Positions 50,845 to 59,956 of a DNA stretch of 64,000 nucleotides are shown piece by piece. A program made the translations under genes and the position numbers. The notes below the pieces were generated by a model. That model ran no database searches and was not told the DNA's origin. It saw only the letters and a program-made list of their open reading frames with translations. Numbering within the stretch: position 1 is the stretch's first letter; every line of letters starts with the position of its first letter. Source of the stretch: Sphingomonas sp. PP-CE-3G-477 (GTDB lineage: Bacteria; Pseudomonadota; Alphaproteobacteria; Sphingomonadales; Sphingomonadaceae); assembly GCF_003050745.1 (NCBI RefSeq), contig NZ_QAOF01000001.1:806001-870000 (forward strand), given 5' to 3'.

Positions 50845-52524
50845 ATGGCGACGTTGCGCGAAGTGTCGAAGCGCGGTGGCAAGATCATCGTCTTCAACCC
50901 GCTCAAGGAACGCTCGCTCGAACGCTTCGAATCGCCGCAGTCGGTGGTCGAGATGGCGACGATGTCGGCCACCCCGATCGCGAGCAGCTATTACCAGGTG
51001 AAGGTCGGCGGCGACGCAGCAGCGCTGAAGGGCATCGCCAAGGCGCTGGTCGCGCTCGACGAGGCGGCCAAGGTCTCCGGCGGCGAGCGCGCGCTCGATC
51101 ACGCGTTCATCGCCGAGCATACCGCCGGGCTCGACGCCTATATCGCTGATCTCGCCACCACCGAGTGGGCGGATATCGAGCGCTCCAGCGGTCTATCCCG
51201 CAGTGATCTCGAAGAGGTTGCGCTCGCCTATTCGAAGTCGAAGTCGACGATCTGCTGCTACGGCATGGGCGTCACACAGCATCGCACCGGCACGACCAAC
51301 GTCCAGCAGATCGCGAACCTGCTTCTCTTGCGCGGCAACATGGGCAAGCCGGGCGCGGGCATCTGCCCCTTGCGTGGTCACAGCAACGTCCAGGGCGACC
51401 GCACCGTCGGCATCACCGAGCGGCCTATGCCTCTGCTGCTCGACAACATGCGCGACGTGTTCGGGTTCGAGCCACCGCGCGAGCACGGCCATTCGGTGGT
51501 CGAGAGCATCGCGGCGATGCGCGACGGCCACGCCAAGGCGATCGTCTGCCTCGGCGGCAATCTTGCGATCGCCTCGTCCGATCCGCAGGCGTGTGCGGAA
51601 GGCTTCCGCAACCTCGACCTCGCGGTCCACATCACCACCAAGCTCAACCGCACGCAGTTGCTGATGGCGAAGGCGACGTATGTGTTGCCGTGCCTGGGGC
51701 GGACCGAACTCGACATGCAGGCGACCGGTCAGCAATCGGTCACGGTCGAGGATTCGATGTCGATGGTGCACGCCTCGCGCGGGTTCCTGATGCCCCCGGG
51801 CGACAACGTGAAGTCGGAGATCTGGATCGTCGGCGAGATCGCCAAGGCGACGCTGGCAGTCAGGGGATCGCCGGTCGAGATCGACTGGGATGCCTATGTC
51901 GGCGACTACAGCCTGATCCGCGACAAGATCGAAGCCGTGTTCCCCGCGTTCGCCGACTACAACGCACGTATCCGCAAGCCGGGCGGTTTCCACCTGCCGA
52001 ACTCGGCGGCGATGCGCGAGTGGAAGACGGACAGCGGCAAGGCGAACTTCATCGTCGCCAAGGGTGTCGAGGAGGACGAGAGCGCGGGCGATCCGACCGT
52101 GCTGCGGCTCACCACGCTGCGCGCGCACGATCAGTACAACACCACCGTCTACAGCCTCGACGACCGCTATCGCGGTGTGTTCGGGCGCCGCGACATCCTG
52201 TTCATGAACGAGCGCGACATGGCACGGCTGGGGCACAAGGAGGGCGACGTCGTCGACATCGCCACCGCGCTTCAGTTCGCCCGGCCCGACCGCGTCGTGC
52301 AGAAGCTGATGCTGGTCCGCTACGCTTTGCCCGATGGTTGCGTCGCTTCCTACTACCCCGAGACGCAGCCGTTGATCGCGCTCGAGGATCACGATCCGCA
52401 GAGCTTCACCCCTTCCTACAAATCCATCCCGGTGACCGTCCGTCCTGCCGCCGCCGACATGGGTTCGGATCGCGGCGTGGTGCGGGCGGGGATCGTCGGG
52501 CACGAGAGTAAAGTACACGCATGA
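50845..52524 (+). pseudogene. 5'-truncated FdhF/YdeP-family molybdopterin oxidoreductase
   Basis: This 559-residue frame aligns from its first residues (MATLREVSKRGGKIIVFNPL) with residues 229 onward of the intact paralogue at 54643-56931, so about 228 N-terminal residues are missing. The lost part holds the iron-sulphur cysteines (Cys53, Cys56, Cys70 in the paralogue) and the molybdenum ligand Cys185, so the fragment cannot be an active oxidoreductase. A TGA in the same frame lies 18 bases upstream. The remaining 560 codons are open, which suggests a recent event or continued use of the downstream gene. Confidence 0.82.
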
Positions 52525-53309
52525 GCACCGGCTATTCGTCGACGATCGACACCTACGCGACCCTGGCGGCGACCAAGGCGGAGGCGTTGCGGCGTTCTCC
52601 CGCGGGGTTCTTCGCGGGCGCGATCCTCGCAGGCACGTATATCGGCATCGCGATGATCCTCGCGCTCAGCACGGGCTCTGGGCTCGAACCCGGCGTACGA
52701 CCATTGGTAATGGGCGCGACCTTCGGGCTCGGGCTGATCCTCACCGTGTTCGCCGGCGCTGAGTTGTTCACCGGCTACGTGATGTATCTCGGCTTCGGCC
52801 TCGCGCGCCGGACGATCACGATCGGAGACGCGCTCAAGCTGGCCGTCGTCGTGTGGATCGGCAATCTGGTCGGCGGCGTCGTTCTGTCGCTGGTGTTCGC
52901 GGCAGGCGGCGGCGGTGCGATCTTCGCCAATGCCGATACGATGTTCCACGCGTACGTCCTGCACAAGGTCTCGGTCGACGCGACCGCGCTGATGGCGCGC
53001 GCGATCCTGTGCAACTGGCTCGTCTGCCTCGCGATCTGGACCGCGGCGCGGATGACTGGCGACACCGCCAAGTGCATCGCGATGGCCTGGATCCTGCTCG
53101 CCTTCGTCGCCGCCGGGTTCGAGCATTCGGTCGCCAACATGACCGCGCTGACGCTCGGTCTGCTGGTGCCCAACTCCTCGATCGACCTCGGCGGCATGAT
53201 CCGCAATCTCGCGATCGTTACCGTCGGCAACACGATCGGCGCGTTGGTGTTCGTCGTCGGCGGCTATCTGGTCGCGTCGAAGACTGACGCGGTGCAGGCC
53301 GCCAAGTAA
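52521..53309 (+). CDS. Formate/nitrite transporter (FNT) family channel
   Basis: The 262-residue protein has six hydrophobic segments and FNT motifs GAILAGTYIGIAM, GAELFTGYVMY and GFEHSVANMTAL. It moves formate, nitrite or related monovalent anions. The ATG overlaps the stop of the truncated oxidoreductase, so the two formed an operon; its promoter may have been lost with the deletion. Formate is favoured by the neighbouring formate dehydrogenase-type genes. Confidence 0.9.
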   Translation: MSTGYSSTIDTYATLAATKAEALRRSPAGFFAGAILAGTYIGIAMILALSTGSGLEPGVRPLVMGATFGLGLILTVFAGAELFTGYVMYLGFGLARRTITIGDALKLAVVVWIGNLVGGVVLSLVFAAGGGGAIFANADTMFHAYVLHKVSVDATALMARAILCNWLVCLAIWTAARMTGDTAKCIAMAWILLAFVAAGFEHSVANMTALTLGLLVPNSSIDLGGMIRNLAIVTVGNTIGALVFVVGGYLVASKTDAVQAAK

Positions 53310-53342
53310 CGGTGGTTTTGTGTAGCAGCGGCGGGCCTGCTG

Positions 53343-54134
53343 CTACGCGAACACGTCCCACGGATCGTTGACGACCAGGATCGCATCGCTGCGGGCGAGC
53401 GCGAGCAGCGTCAGGCCGTGCTCGCGTGCGTGATCGATCGCCAGGCTGGTCGGTGCGGAGATGCCCACCAGCATCGGCGCACCGACGATCAGTGCCTTGT
53501 CGACCATCTCGAAACTGATCCGCGACGTGACGAGGATGAAGCCGTCGATCGGCTGCCTCGTGATCGCGATGCCGCCGACGAGCTTGTCTAGCGCATTGTG
53601 ACGGCCGACGTCTTCGTACGCCGCAACGATCCGACCCTCGCGGTCGCAGGCGGCGGCGGCATGGATCGCGCCCGTAGCCGCGTTGAGAGGCTGGTGAGCG
53701 CGTAACCCACCCAACGCCGCGAACAGTGCGTCCACAGGCGTATCGGGCTTTGGCGGCGTCCTCGAGACCGGTTTGCGGAGCTGTTCGAGCCCGGAGATCC
53801 CGCACAACCCGCAACTCGTGTCGCTGGTCCGGTGGCGGACGCGGTCGTGGATGCGGCCCTTACACCGATCGGACAGCCCGACCCGAACGATCCAGCCGGC
53901 CTCCGCCTCGAAGATATCGATGTCGCGCACGTCGTCCGCGCTGTCCGCAAGCCGCTCCGTCAAAAGGAAGCCGGTCGTGAACTCGACCAGGTCGGCGGGC
54001 GTCATCATCATCACCGCATAACCAAGCCCGTCGATCTCGATCGCGACGGGGACTTCGACGGCGATGGCGCGCTCGCCCGCGGTAATCGAATCAGGCCGCA
54101 GGATCTTGATCGCTTGGTTGCGCGACGTGGTCAT
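53343..54134 (-). CDS. fdhD: Formate dehydrogenase sulfurtransferase accessory protein
   Basis: The 263-residue product has the FdhD active-site pair Cys108-Gly-Leu-Cys111 (SCGLCG) and the conserved EDVGRHNALDKLVG and VTSRISFEMV. FdhD carries sulfur from a cysteine desulfurase to the molybdenum cofactor of formate dehydrogenases. The start overlaps mobA by four bases (ATGA). Last gene of the minus-strand oxidoreductase-mobA-fdhD operon. Confidence 0.95.
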   Translation of the reverse strand: MTTSRNQAIKILRPDSITAGERAIAVEVPVAIEIDGLGYAVMMMTPADLVEFTTGFLLTERLADSADDVRDIDIFEAEAGWIVRVGLSDRCKGRIHDRVRHRTSDTSCGLCGISGLEQLRKPVSRTPPKPDTPVDALFAALGGLRAHQPLNAATGAIHAAAACDREGRIVAAYEDVGRHNALDKLVGGIAITRQPIDGFILVTSRISFEMVDKALIVGAPMLVGISAPTSLAIDHAREHGLTLLALARSDAILVVNDPWDVFA

Positions 54135-54646
54135 AAGGTATTGAGGTCCTGCGGCGTGTTGACGTTCGGAATAGGCGCACCCGCCGGGATCGGGATAGCC
54201 CCGATCGCCTCGGCCCAACCGCGCACCGAGCGTCGCGGCACGGTCTCGATATGGGTCAGCAAATTGCCAAGCAATCCCGTCTCCCAATGCCCGAGCACCG
54301 GAGCGTCGGGGCAATAGGCGGAGGCACGTCCGGACAGCGCCGTCAGCAACCCATCCGGCAACCACGGCATGTCGCACGCGATCGTCAGCACCGACGTGAA
54401 TCCGCGCGAGGCCGCATAACCGAGCGCGCCAGCGATGCCCCCCAATGGCCCGATATCCGGACTTGGCAGGTCAGGTATCGCGCCGTCGCGTCCCGCGATC
54501 ACCGCGGTCTCGACATGAGGCGACAGCAGCGCGCGCGCATGCTCAGCCAGCGCGCGCCCGTCCAACACCGCCATCGCCTTGTCGGACCCGAAGCGCGACG
54601 ACCTCCCGCCCGCAAGTACGACGCCGAGAATACGCTGCCCGGTCAG
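54131..54646 (-). CDS. mobA: Molybdenum cofactor guanylyltransferase
   Basis: The 171-residue product has the nucleotide-binding loop VVLAGGRSSRFGSDKA and the metal/GTP site IACDMPWLP. It attaches GMP to molybdopterin for bis-MGD enzymes such as the upstream oxidoreductase. No ATG, GTG or TTG lies between the frame's upstream stop-free region and the conserved loop; CTG at 54646 overlaps the upstream stop as CTGA and is the best start. Confidence 0.85.
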   Translation of the reverse strand: MTGQRILGVVLAGGRSSRFGSDKAMAVLDGRALAEHARALLSPHVETAVIAGRDGAIPDLPSPDIGPLGGIAGALGYAASRGFTSVLTIACDMPWLPDGLLTALSGRASAYCPDAPVLGHWETGLLGNLLTHIETVPRRSVRGWAEAIGAIPIPAGAPIPNVNTPQDLNTL

Positions 54647-56931
54647 CGCGTCTTCTCGATCCGAACCGGCACCGATTTCGCTGCCGGAACATGGCTTTCG
54701 CGAGCATGGTGAGCAACCGGTATGAGCAGATTGCACTCGGGGTAATAGGCGCCAAGGCAACCCTCGGGGATCGCATATTCGACCACGCGCAGCTTGTTCA
54801 GGCGGCGATCCGAATTGCCACCCGCATCGCCGACCAGATCGACGTCGTCGCCATCGGTGATCCCCATACGGATCATGTCGCTGCGGTTCATGAACACGAT
54901 GTCGCGCGTACCCTTCACGCCGCGGAAACGGTCGTGATAGCCATAGACGGTCGTGTTGAACTGGTCGTTCGACCGCAGCGTCATGAGGCGGAAACGGCCG
55001 TCCGCCTCCTCGAACCCCGTGACGTTCAGCGCCTGCGGAACGTTGATCTCCGCCTTGCCGCTCTTCGTCTTCCATTCGCGGTGCGCCGCAGGCACGCCCT
55101 TCCAGAAGCCACCGGGCGTGAACATCTGGTCGTTGAAGTTCTTGAACAGGTCCGGATACGTCACCTCGATCGCATCGCGAACGCGCGCGTAATCACGCAC
55201 CCACGCATCCCAATCGAGCTTCGGATTGGGCGCGAGCGTCGCTTTGGCGATTCCCGCGACGATCGCTGGCTCGGACAGCAACGTCTCGGACGCTGGCGTA
55301 GCCTTGCCCTTCGAGCCGTAAATCTGGCTGAACGAATCCTCGATCGACACGCTCTGCGGCCCGGTGCCCTGCATGTCGGTCTCGATCCGGCCGAGGCAGG
55401 GTAGCAAATACGACGTCTCGCCAGGCAGCAGGTGCGAGCGGTTGAGCTTGGTCGCGATATGCACCGTCAGGTCCAACGCGCGCCACTTCGGCTCCATCCG
55501 CGCATGATCCGGGATCGCCCGCACGAAATTGCCGCCAAGCCCGACGAACGCCTGCGCGCTGCCGTCGAGCACCGCTTCGCACGCCTCGACCGTATCCCAA
55601 CCCTTCTCGCGCGGCGGCTCGAAGCCATATTGCTCGGCAAGCTTGTCGAGCGGCGCGAGTTCGGGCTTCTCGGTGATGCCCACGGTGCGCTGGCCCTGGA
55701 CGTTCGAATGACCACGGACCGGCCCCATGCCCGCACCCGGCTTGCCGATATTCCCACGCAGCAGCATCAAATTGACGACCATGTGAACGTTGTCGATCCC
55801 GCCGACATGCTGCGTCAGCCCCATGCCGTACACCGCGATAACCGCCTTCGACTTGGCATAGACCTTCGCCGCCGCCTCGATCTCGGTGCGGGGCAGGCCG
55901 CTCTCATGCTCGATCGTCGACCATTCGGTCGCGCGTGCGACATCAGCGAACGCCTCGAACCCGGTCGTGTGCTCGGCTAGGAATGCGTGGTCTAGCACCG
56001 GCAGGCCGTTGATCCGCTTGGCGTTGTCGTCGGCCTCGATCAGATACTTGCACATCCCCATGATCGCGCCGACGTCGCCGCCGGTCTTCAGCTGATGGTA
56101 TTGAGAGGCGATCGGCGTCGACTTGCCGGTCACCATTTCGATCGGGTTCTGCGGATCCTGGAATTTCTCCAGCCCGCGCTCCTTGAGCGGGTTGAACACG
56201 ACGATCTCGACCCCGCGCTTCGCACAATCGCGCAGCGGATGCAGGAATCGCGGGCTGTTCACCCCGGGGTTCTGCCCGAAGTAGAAGATCGCGTCGCACT
56301 TCTCATAGTCCGACAGGTGGATCGTGCCGACCGCGGAGCCGATCGCCGACTTCAGCCCGACCGAAGTCGTCTCGTGGCACATGTTCGAGCTGTCGGGCAG
56401 GTTCTGGCTGCCATACATCCGCGCGAGCAGGCTATACATGTACGACGTCTCGAGGCTGGCACGGCCCGACGCGTAGAAGATCACTTTGGTCGGATCATAG
56501 GTCTTCAGCTTGGCGCCAATGCCCGCGAACGCCTCGTCCCAGCTGCACGCCGCATATTTGTCGGTCGCGGCATCATACTTCAGCGGATGCGTGAGCCGCC
56601 CGGCCTGTTCGAGATCGTAATCCTTCCAGCCGATCAGTTCGCTGACCGTATGCTGCTCAAAGAACGCTGGCGTCACCCGGAACGAGGTCAGCTCCCACGC
56701 CGTCGCCTTCGCCCCGTTCTCACAGAACTCCGCAACATGCGGATGCGCCGGCTTGCCCCAAGCGCAACTCACACACGCGAACCCATCCGGCTTGTTCTGC
56801 CGGGCCAGTTCGCGGATCACTTCCGGCCCGACCTTCTCGCGCGCGGAAATCTCGACGAGCGACTTCATCGAACCCCAGCCGCCTGCCGGTGCGGTGTAAT
56901 CCTCGATCTCTACGGTCCGGTCGTCGCTCAT
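54643..56931 (-). CDS. FdhF/YdeP-family molybdopterin oxidoreductase (intact)
   Basis: The 762-residue product has candidate iron-sulphur cysteines Cys53, Cys56 (FACVSCAW) and Cys70, the molybdenum ligand Cys185 in SNMCHETTS, the bis-MGD domains (YFGQNPGVNSPR; IVVFNPLKERGLEKF; LRGNIGKPGAGMGPVRGHSN) and the C-terminal molydopterin-binding fold (RLMTLRSNDQFNTTVYG). It resembles alpha subunits of formate dehydrogenase; the substrate of YdeP-type proteins is unproven. ATG at 56931 has GGAG six bases upstream. mobA and fdhD follow in the operon. Confidence 0.9.
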   Translation of the reverse strand: MSDDRTVEIEDYTAPAGGWGSMKSLVEISAREKVGPEVIRELARQNKPDGFACVSCAWGKPAHPHVAEFCENGAKATAWELTSFRVTPAFFEQHTVSELIGWKDYDLEQAGRLTHPLKYDAATDKYAACSWDEAFAGIGAKLKTYDPTKVIFYASGRASLETSYMYSLLARMYGSQNLPDSSNMCHETTSVGLKSAIGSAVGTIHLSDYEKCDAIFYFGQNPGVNSPRFLHPLRDCAKRGVEIVVFNPLKERGLEKFQDPQNPIEMVTGKSTPIASQYHQLKTGGDVGAIMGMCKYLIEADDNAKRINGLPVLDHAFLAEHTTGFEAFADVARATEWSTIEHESGLPRTEIEAAAKVYAKSKAVIAVYGMGLTQHVGGIDNVHMVVNLMLLRGNIGKPGAGMGPVRGHSNVQGQRTVGITEKPELAPLDKLAEQYGFEPPREKGWDTVEACEAVLDGSAQAFVGLGGNFVRAIPDHARMEPKWRALDLTVHIATKLNRSHLLPGETSYLLPCLGRIETDMQGTGPQSVSIEDSFSQIYGSKGKATPASETLLSEPAIVAGIAKATLAPNPKLDWDAWVRDYARVRDAIEVTYPDLFKNFNDQMFTPGGFWKGVPAAHREWKTKSGKAEINVPQALNVTGFEEADGRFRLMTLRSNDQFNTTVYGYHDRFRGVKGTRDIVFMNRSDMIRMGITDGDDVDLVGDAGGNSDRRLNKLRVVEYAIPEGCLGAYYPECNLLIPVAHHARESHVPAAKSVPVRIEKTR

Positions 56932-57057
56932 GCTCATCTCCGCTTTTGTCGTCCAACGCAGTGGCAAAGCTTTCGATGCAGGCGGCACAGATTTACCGGC
57001 GGTTCAAATCCGGCCGCGCATCCCCTAGATGCACTCTCGAATCTCCAAGGAACTCCG

Positions 57058-58026
57058 ATGACGACGCACACGACCCGCATGCTTATCCTCGGCTCGGGCC
57101 CGGCCGGGCTCTCCGCCGCGATCTATGGCGCGCGTGCCGGGATGGCGCCGATCGTCGTGCAGGGCATCCAGCCCGGTGGCCAGCTGACCACGACCACCGA
57201 TGTCGAGAATTATCCCGGCTTCAAGGACGTGATCCAGGGCCCGTGGCTGATGGAGCAGATGACGGCGCAGGCCGAGCACGTCGGCACGCGGATGATGTGG
57301 GACACCGTCACGCAGGTCGACCTGACCAGCCGCCCGTTCCGCCTGATCGGCGACAGCGGCGACGTGTACGAGGGCGACACGCTGGTGATCGCCACCGGCG
57401 CGCAGGCGAAGTGGCTCGGCATCGACAGCGAGGAGCCGATGAAGGGCAAGGGCGTCAGCGCCTGCGCGACCTGCGACGGGTTCTTCTACCGCGGCAAGAA
57501 GGTCGCCGTCATCGGCGGCGGCAACACCGCGGTCGAGGAGGCGCTGTACCTCACCAACCATTCGCCCGACGTGACGCTGATCCACCGCCGCGATTCGCTG
57601 CGCTCGGAGAAGATCCTCCAGGAACGCCTGTTCGCGCACAAGGGCGTGACGGTGCTCTGGAACAAGGAGGTGCGCGAGTTCGTCGATGGCGGCGGCAATG
57701 CAGGGCTGGTCGCGCTGGAGCTCGAGGACACGGTCACCGGCGAGCGCTCGCGGCTTGCGGTCGATGGCGGGTTCGTGGCGATCGGGCATCATCCGGCGAC
57801 GGAGCTGTTCCGCGGCCATATCGATCTCGATTCGGACGGGTACATCTCGGTCGAGACCGGTTCGACGCGGACCAGCGTCGAGGGTGTGTTCGCGTGCGGG
57901 GACGTGGCGGACAAGGTGTATCGGCAGGCGGTGACCGCGGCTGGCACGGGCTGCATGGCGGCGCTGGACGCCGAGCGGTTCCTGGCGGCGGCCGAGTTTG
58001 CGGAGCTGGCCGAAGCCGCGGAATAA
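57058..58026 (+). CDS. trxB: Thioredoxin reductase
   Basis: The 322-residue flavoprotein has the FAD motif GSGPAGLSAA (about 12-21), the redox pair Cys136-Ala-Thr-Cys139 (CATCDGFF), the NADPH motif GGGNTAVEEA and the C-terminal FACGDVADKVYRQAVTAAG. It reduces thioredoxin with NADPH. ATG at 57058 follows AAGGAAC; longer upstream frames are antisense to the oxidoreductase gene. Confidence 0.96.
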   Translation: MTTHTTRMLILGSGPAGLSAAIYGARAGMAPIVVQGIQPGGQLTTTTDVENYPGFKDVIQGPWLMEQMTAQAEHVGTRMMWDTVTQVDLTSRPFRLIGDSGDVYEGDTLVIATGAQAKWLGIDSEEPMKGKGVSACATCDGFFYRGKKVAVIGGGNTAVEEALYLTNHSPDVTLIHRRDSLRSEKILQERLFAHKGVTVLWNKEVREFVDGGGNAGLVALELEDTVTGERSRLAVDGGFVAIGHHPATELFRGHIDLDSDGYISVETGSTRTSVEGVFACGDVADKVYRQAVTAAGTGCMAALDAERFLAAAEFAELAEAAE

Positions 58027-58046
58027 TGCCCGCGTCCTTCGTCATC

Positions 58047-58120
58047 GTCATCCTGACGAAAGTCAGGATCCAGCTTTCCAAACGATAGCGGTTATGGCTC
58101 TGGCCCTGCGTTCACCAGGA
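58047..58120. repeat. Palindromic repeat with GTCATCCTGACG arm (degenerate right arm)
   Basis: Left arm TCATCCTGACGAAAGTCAGG matches 14597-14680; the right arm is reduced to CTGGCCCTGCG and CCAGGACC. Lies between trxB and the convergent hydrolase gene. Confidence 0.6.
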
Positions 58121-58129
58121 CCAGAGTAG

Positions 58130-58906
58130 CTACTCCTGCGCCATCCCGTCGACGATCGCGGCGTGGAGCGCTGCGGCGTTCTCCGCCCCGGCAAAGCTAT
58201 GGGATGCCGTGTCGAACCGCTTCACTTTTACGCCACCGCGATACCGTGCGGCAAAGGCGATCGCGGTCGCGTCGCCCGTCGCAAGGACGATGGCGGCGTC
58301 GTCTCGCCAGCCGTCAAGTGCGGTCAAGACGTTGGTCGCTAGTGAAGCACGCTCTTCAGTCTTGGCGGTCACAACCCTCTTCAAGCCCCTGAGAAGCTTG
58401 GTAAAGCTGACCTGTCCTGTCAGCGCGCGTCGCCAGGTTGCGGGGTCGCGAAGCGCGCTGTGATAGCGGGCTCGGATGGCGGCGGCGGGGGGCAGGTCGT
58501 CGATCGGTTGCACGACCCAGGGGTTGGCCACGATGATCCGGTCGATCCCCGCCGGCCGTCCGAACAGCGCGATCGTGCTGGCCGCGTCACAATTGCCGAA
58601 AGCGACCAACCGGCTGACCCCCGGTGCCGCGCGGCGGAACGCGGCTGCGGCTGCGATCAGGTCAGGTTCGGCGCTAAGGAAGCCTTTATTGTCGCCCGTC
58701 GAATCGCCCACGCCGCGGCGGTCGTAACGGAACACGGGTATGCCAGCGGCGGCCAGTCGATGCGCCAGCATCGCCATCCCGCGATGTGCACCGCTGCGGA
58801 TTTCATTGCCGCCGGACACGATGAGCAGTCCTGTCGACCCGTCTGCCTCGTCCAGCGTTGCGGCAAGGCTTTCGCCTTCGCAAGCGAACGCGATCAGCGT
58901 TCGCAT
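58130..58906 (-). CDS. Exosortase A system-associated hydrolase 1
   Basis: The 258-residue alpha/beta hydrolase has VSGGNEIRSGAHRGM, the oxyanion-type RYDRRGVGDSTG and a nucleophile elbow FGNCDAAS in which Cys takes the usual Ser place, as is seen in this XrtA-associated family. Its start overlaps the end of hydrolase 2 by 13 bases. The pair probably acts on an activated acyl or glycolipid intermediate of the polysaccharide pathway; that is inferred from co-occurrence. Confidence 0.82.
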   Translation of the reverse strand: MRTLIAFACEGESLAATLDEADGSTGLLIVSGGNEIRSGAHRGMAMLAHRLAAAGIPVFRYDRRGVGDSTGDNKGFLSAEPDLIAAAAAFRRAAPGVSRLVAFGNCDAASTIALFGRPAGIDRIIVANPWVVQPIDDLPPAAAIRARYHSALRDPATWRRALTGQVSFTKLLRGLKRVVTAKTEERASLATNVLTALDGWRDDAAIVLATGDATAIAFAARYRGGVKVKRFDTASHSFAGAENAAALHAAIVDGMAQE

Positions 58907-59571
58907 GATGCGATCCAGTGCGAGATGTCGCCGGCAAGTATCTGAGCCAATGCGATATCGTTGTCCGGCTCTAACCGGCGCCACAGGGGCGATGCCACAT
59001 ATTTCACGTCTGCGTCGCGCGGATCGGATTCGAGCCTGACAACGCGCAGGGGGCCCGCTCCAGCATAGGGTTTGGCGTCGTGGAGGTCGGCCAGCATTTC
59101 ACGGGACAGCGTGTTGCCTGCATAGTCGGTTTCGCTGGCGGGAGCGGAGCGGGAGGTCGCTCGCGTACGGTCCAACTCGCGCAACAGGTCTTCACCGGTT
59201 TGCGGGGATAGCTGCCACCGGCCGGCGAGGCCTGCCTCGGTATCGAAGAGCGCGCCGCTTCTTATCGAAATGCCGTAAGTGTTCCGGCCAAGTCGCTGTG
59301 CAAGCTCGGTATAGGCTGTCCGCTGGTCGCGGAGTCGCGCTTCGCCGGTGACGACGATGCTCTCGCCGGTGCCGGGGAGATCGGGGAGCACGCTACCGAT
59401 CCCGAGAACCGCGAGTGCGCGCAAAATCGTGACGAGGAACTGACGGGTGCGGTTCGCTTCCTCGAACAGCGGGAGGGCGGCGATGACGATCGGGTCGGCA
59501 TCGGCGCCGAACCGCAGCATCGCCTCGCGGCCGCCGCTCCAGTCATAGGTATCGAAGCGCAGGGCGGTCAT
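58894..59571 (-). CDS. Exosortase A system-associated hydrolase 2
   Basis: The 225-residue alpha/beta hydrolase-like product has PLFEEANRTRQFLVTILRAL and PDLPGTGES, features of the second XrtA-linked hydrolase family. The nucleophile elbow is not obvious (SIRSGALFD is the best candidate), so it may be a partly degenerate or non-hydrolytic partner. It is the middle gene of the minus-strand ACP-hydrolase 2-hydrolase 1 operon. Confidence 0.75.
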   Translation of the reverse strand: MTALRFDTYDWSGGREAMLRFGADADPIVIAALPLFEEANRTRQFLVTILRALAVLGIGSVLPDLPGTGESIVVTGEARLRDQRTAYTELAQRLGRNTYGISIRSGALFDTEAGLAGRWQLSPQTGEDLLRELDRTRATSRSAPASETDYAGNTLSREMLADLHDAKPYAGAGPLRVVRLESDPRDADVKYVASPLWRRLEPDNDIALAQILAGDISHWIASCER

Positions 59572-59600
59572 CCCGGGTGAGGCTAGACCCCCCGTTAAAG

Positions 59601-59879
59601 CTAGACCAGTGCCTTGCTCGCGGCAAACTGGACGAGTGCGCCGAACGTCTCGAGCATCTCGCCGTCGATCTCGTCGTCCTCGATCAGGATGCCGAGCCGG
59701 TCTTCGAGTTCGGTCAGCACGCTTGCCACCGCCATCGAATCGAGCTCGGGCAGCGCGCCGAACAGCGGTGTGTCGGCGGTGAACGCGGCGACACGGTCCG
59801 CGCTCAGACCGAGAATATCGGCGAGGACGGCGCGTACCGTCGTTTCGACTTGGGAAGTGCCTTCGAAGATCACGAGCAT
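59601..59879 (-). CDS. Acyl carrier protein of the XrtA locus
   Basis: The 92-residue product is acidic and has the phosphopantetheine serine Ser48 in PELDSMAVAS, within a four-helix carrier fold. It is first in the minus-strand operon, 77 bp from the divergent acyl-CoA ligase that may load it. It probably carries an acyl or aminoacyl group for the surface polysaccharide or its lipid carrier. ATG at 59879 starts the conserved part. Confidence 0.88.
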   Translation of the reverse strand: MLVIFEGTSQVETTVRAVLADILGLSADRVAAFTADTPLFGALPELDSMAVASVLTELEDRLGILIEDDEIDGEMLETFGALVQFAASKALV

Positions 59880-59956
59880 CGCCTGAACGGTTAGGAACCC
59901 GGCCCCGCTAGCGTGTGGGGGTGAATTCGGCAACGGCTTGGCGCTATTAGGGTCGC

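Noticed and set aside
56095-57057. Long 5' extension of the trxB frame
   Set aside because: It is antisense to the oxidoreductase gene; the FAD-binding start and ribosome site place trxB at 57058.
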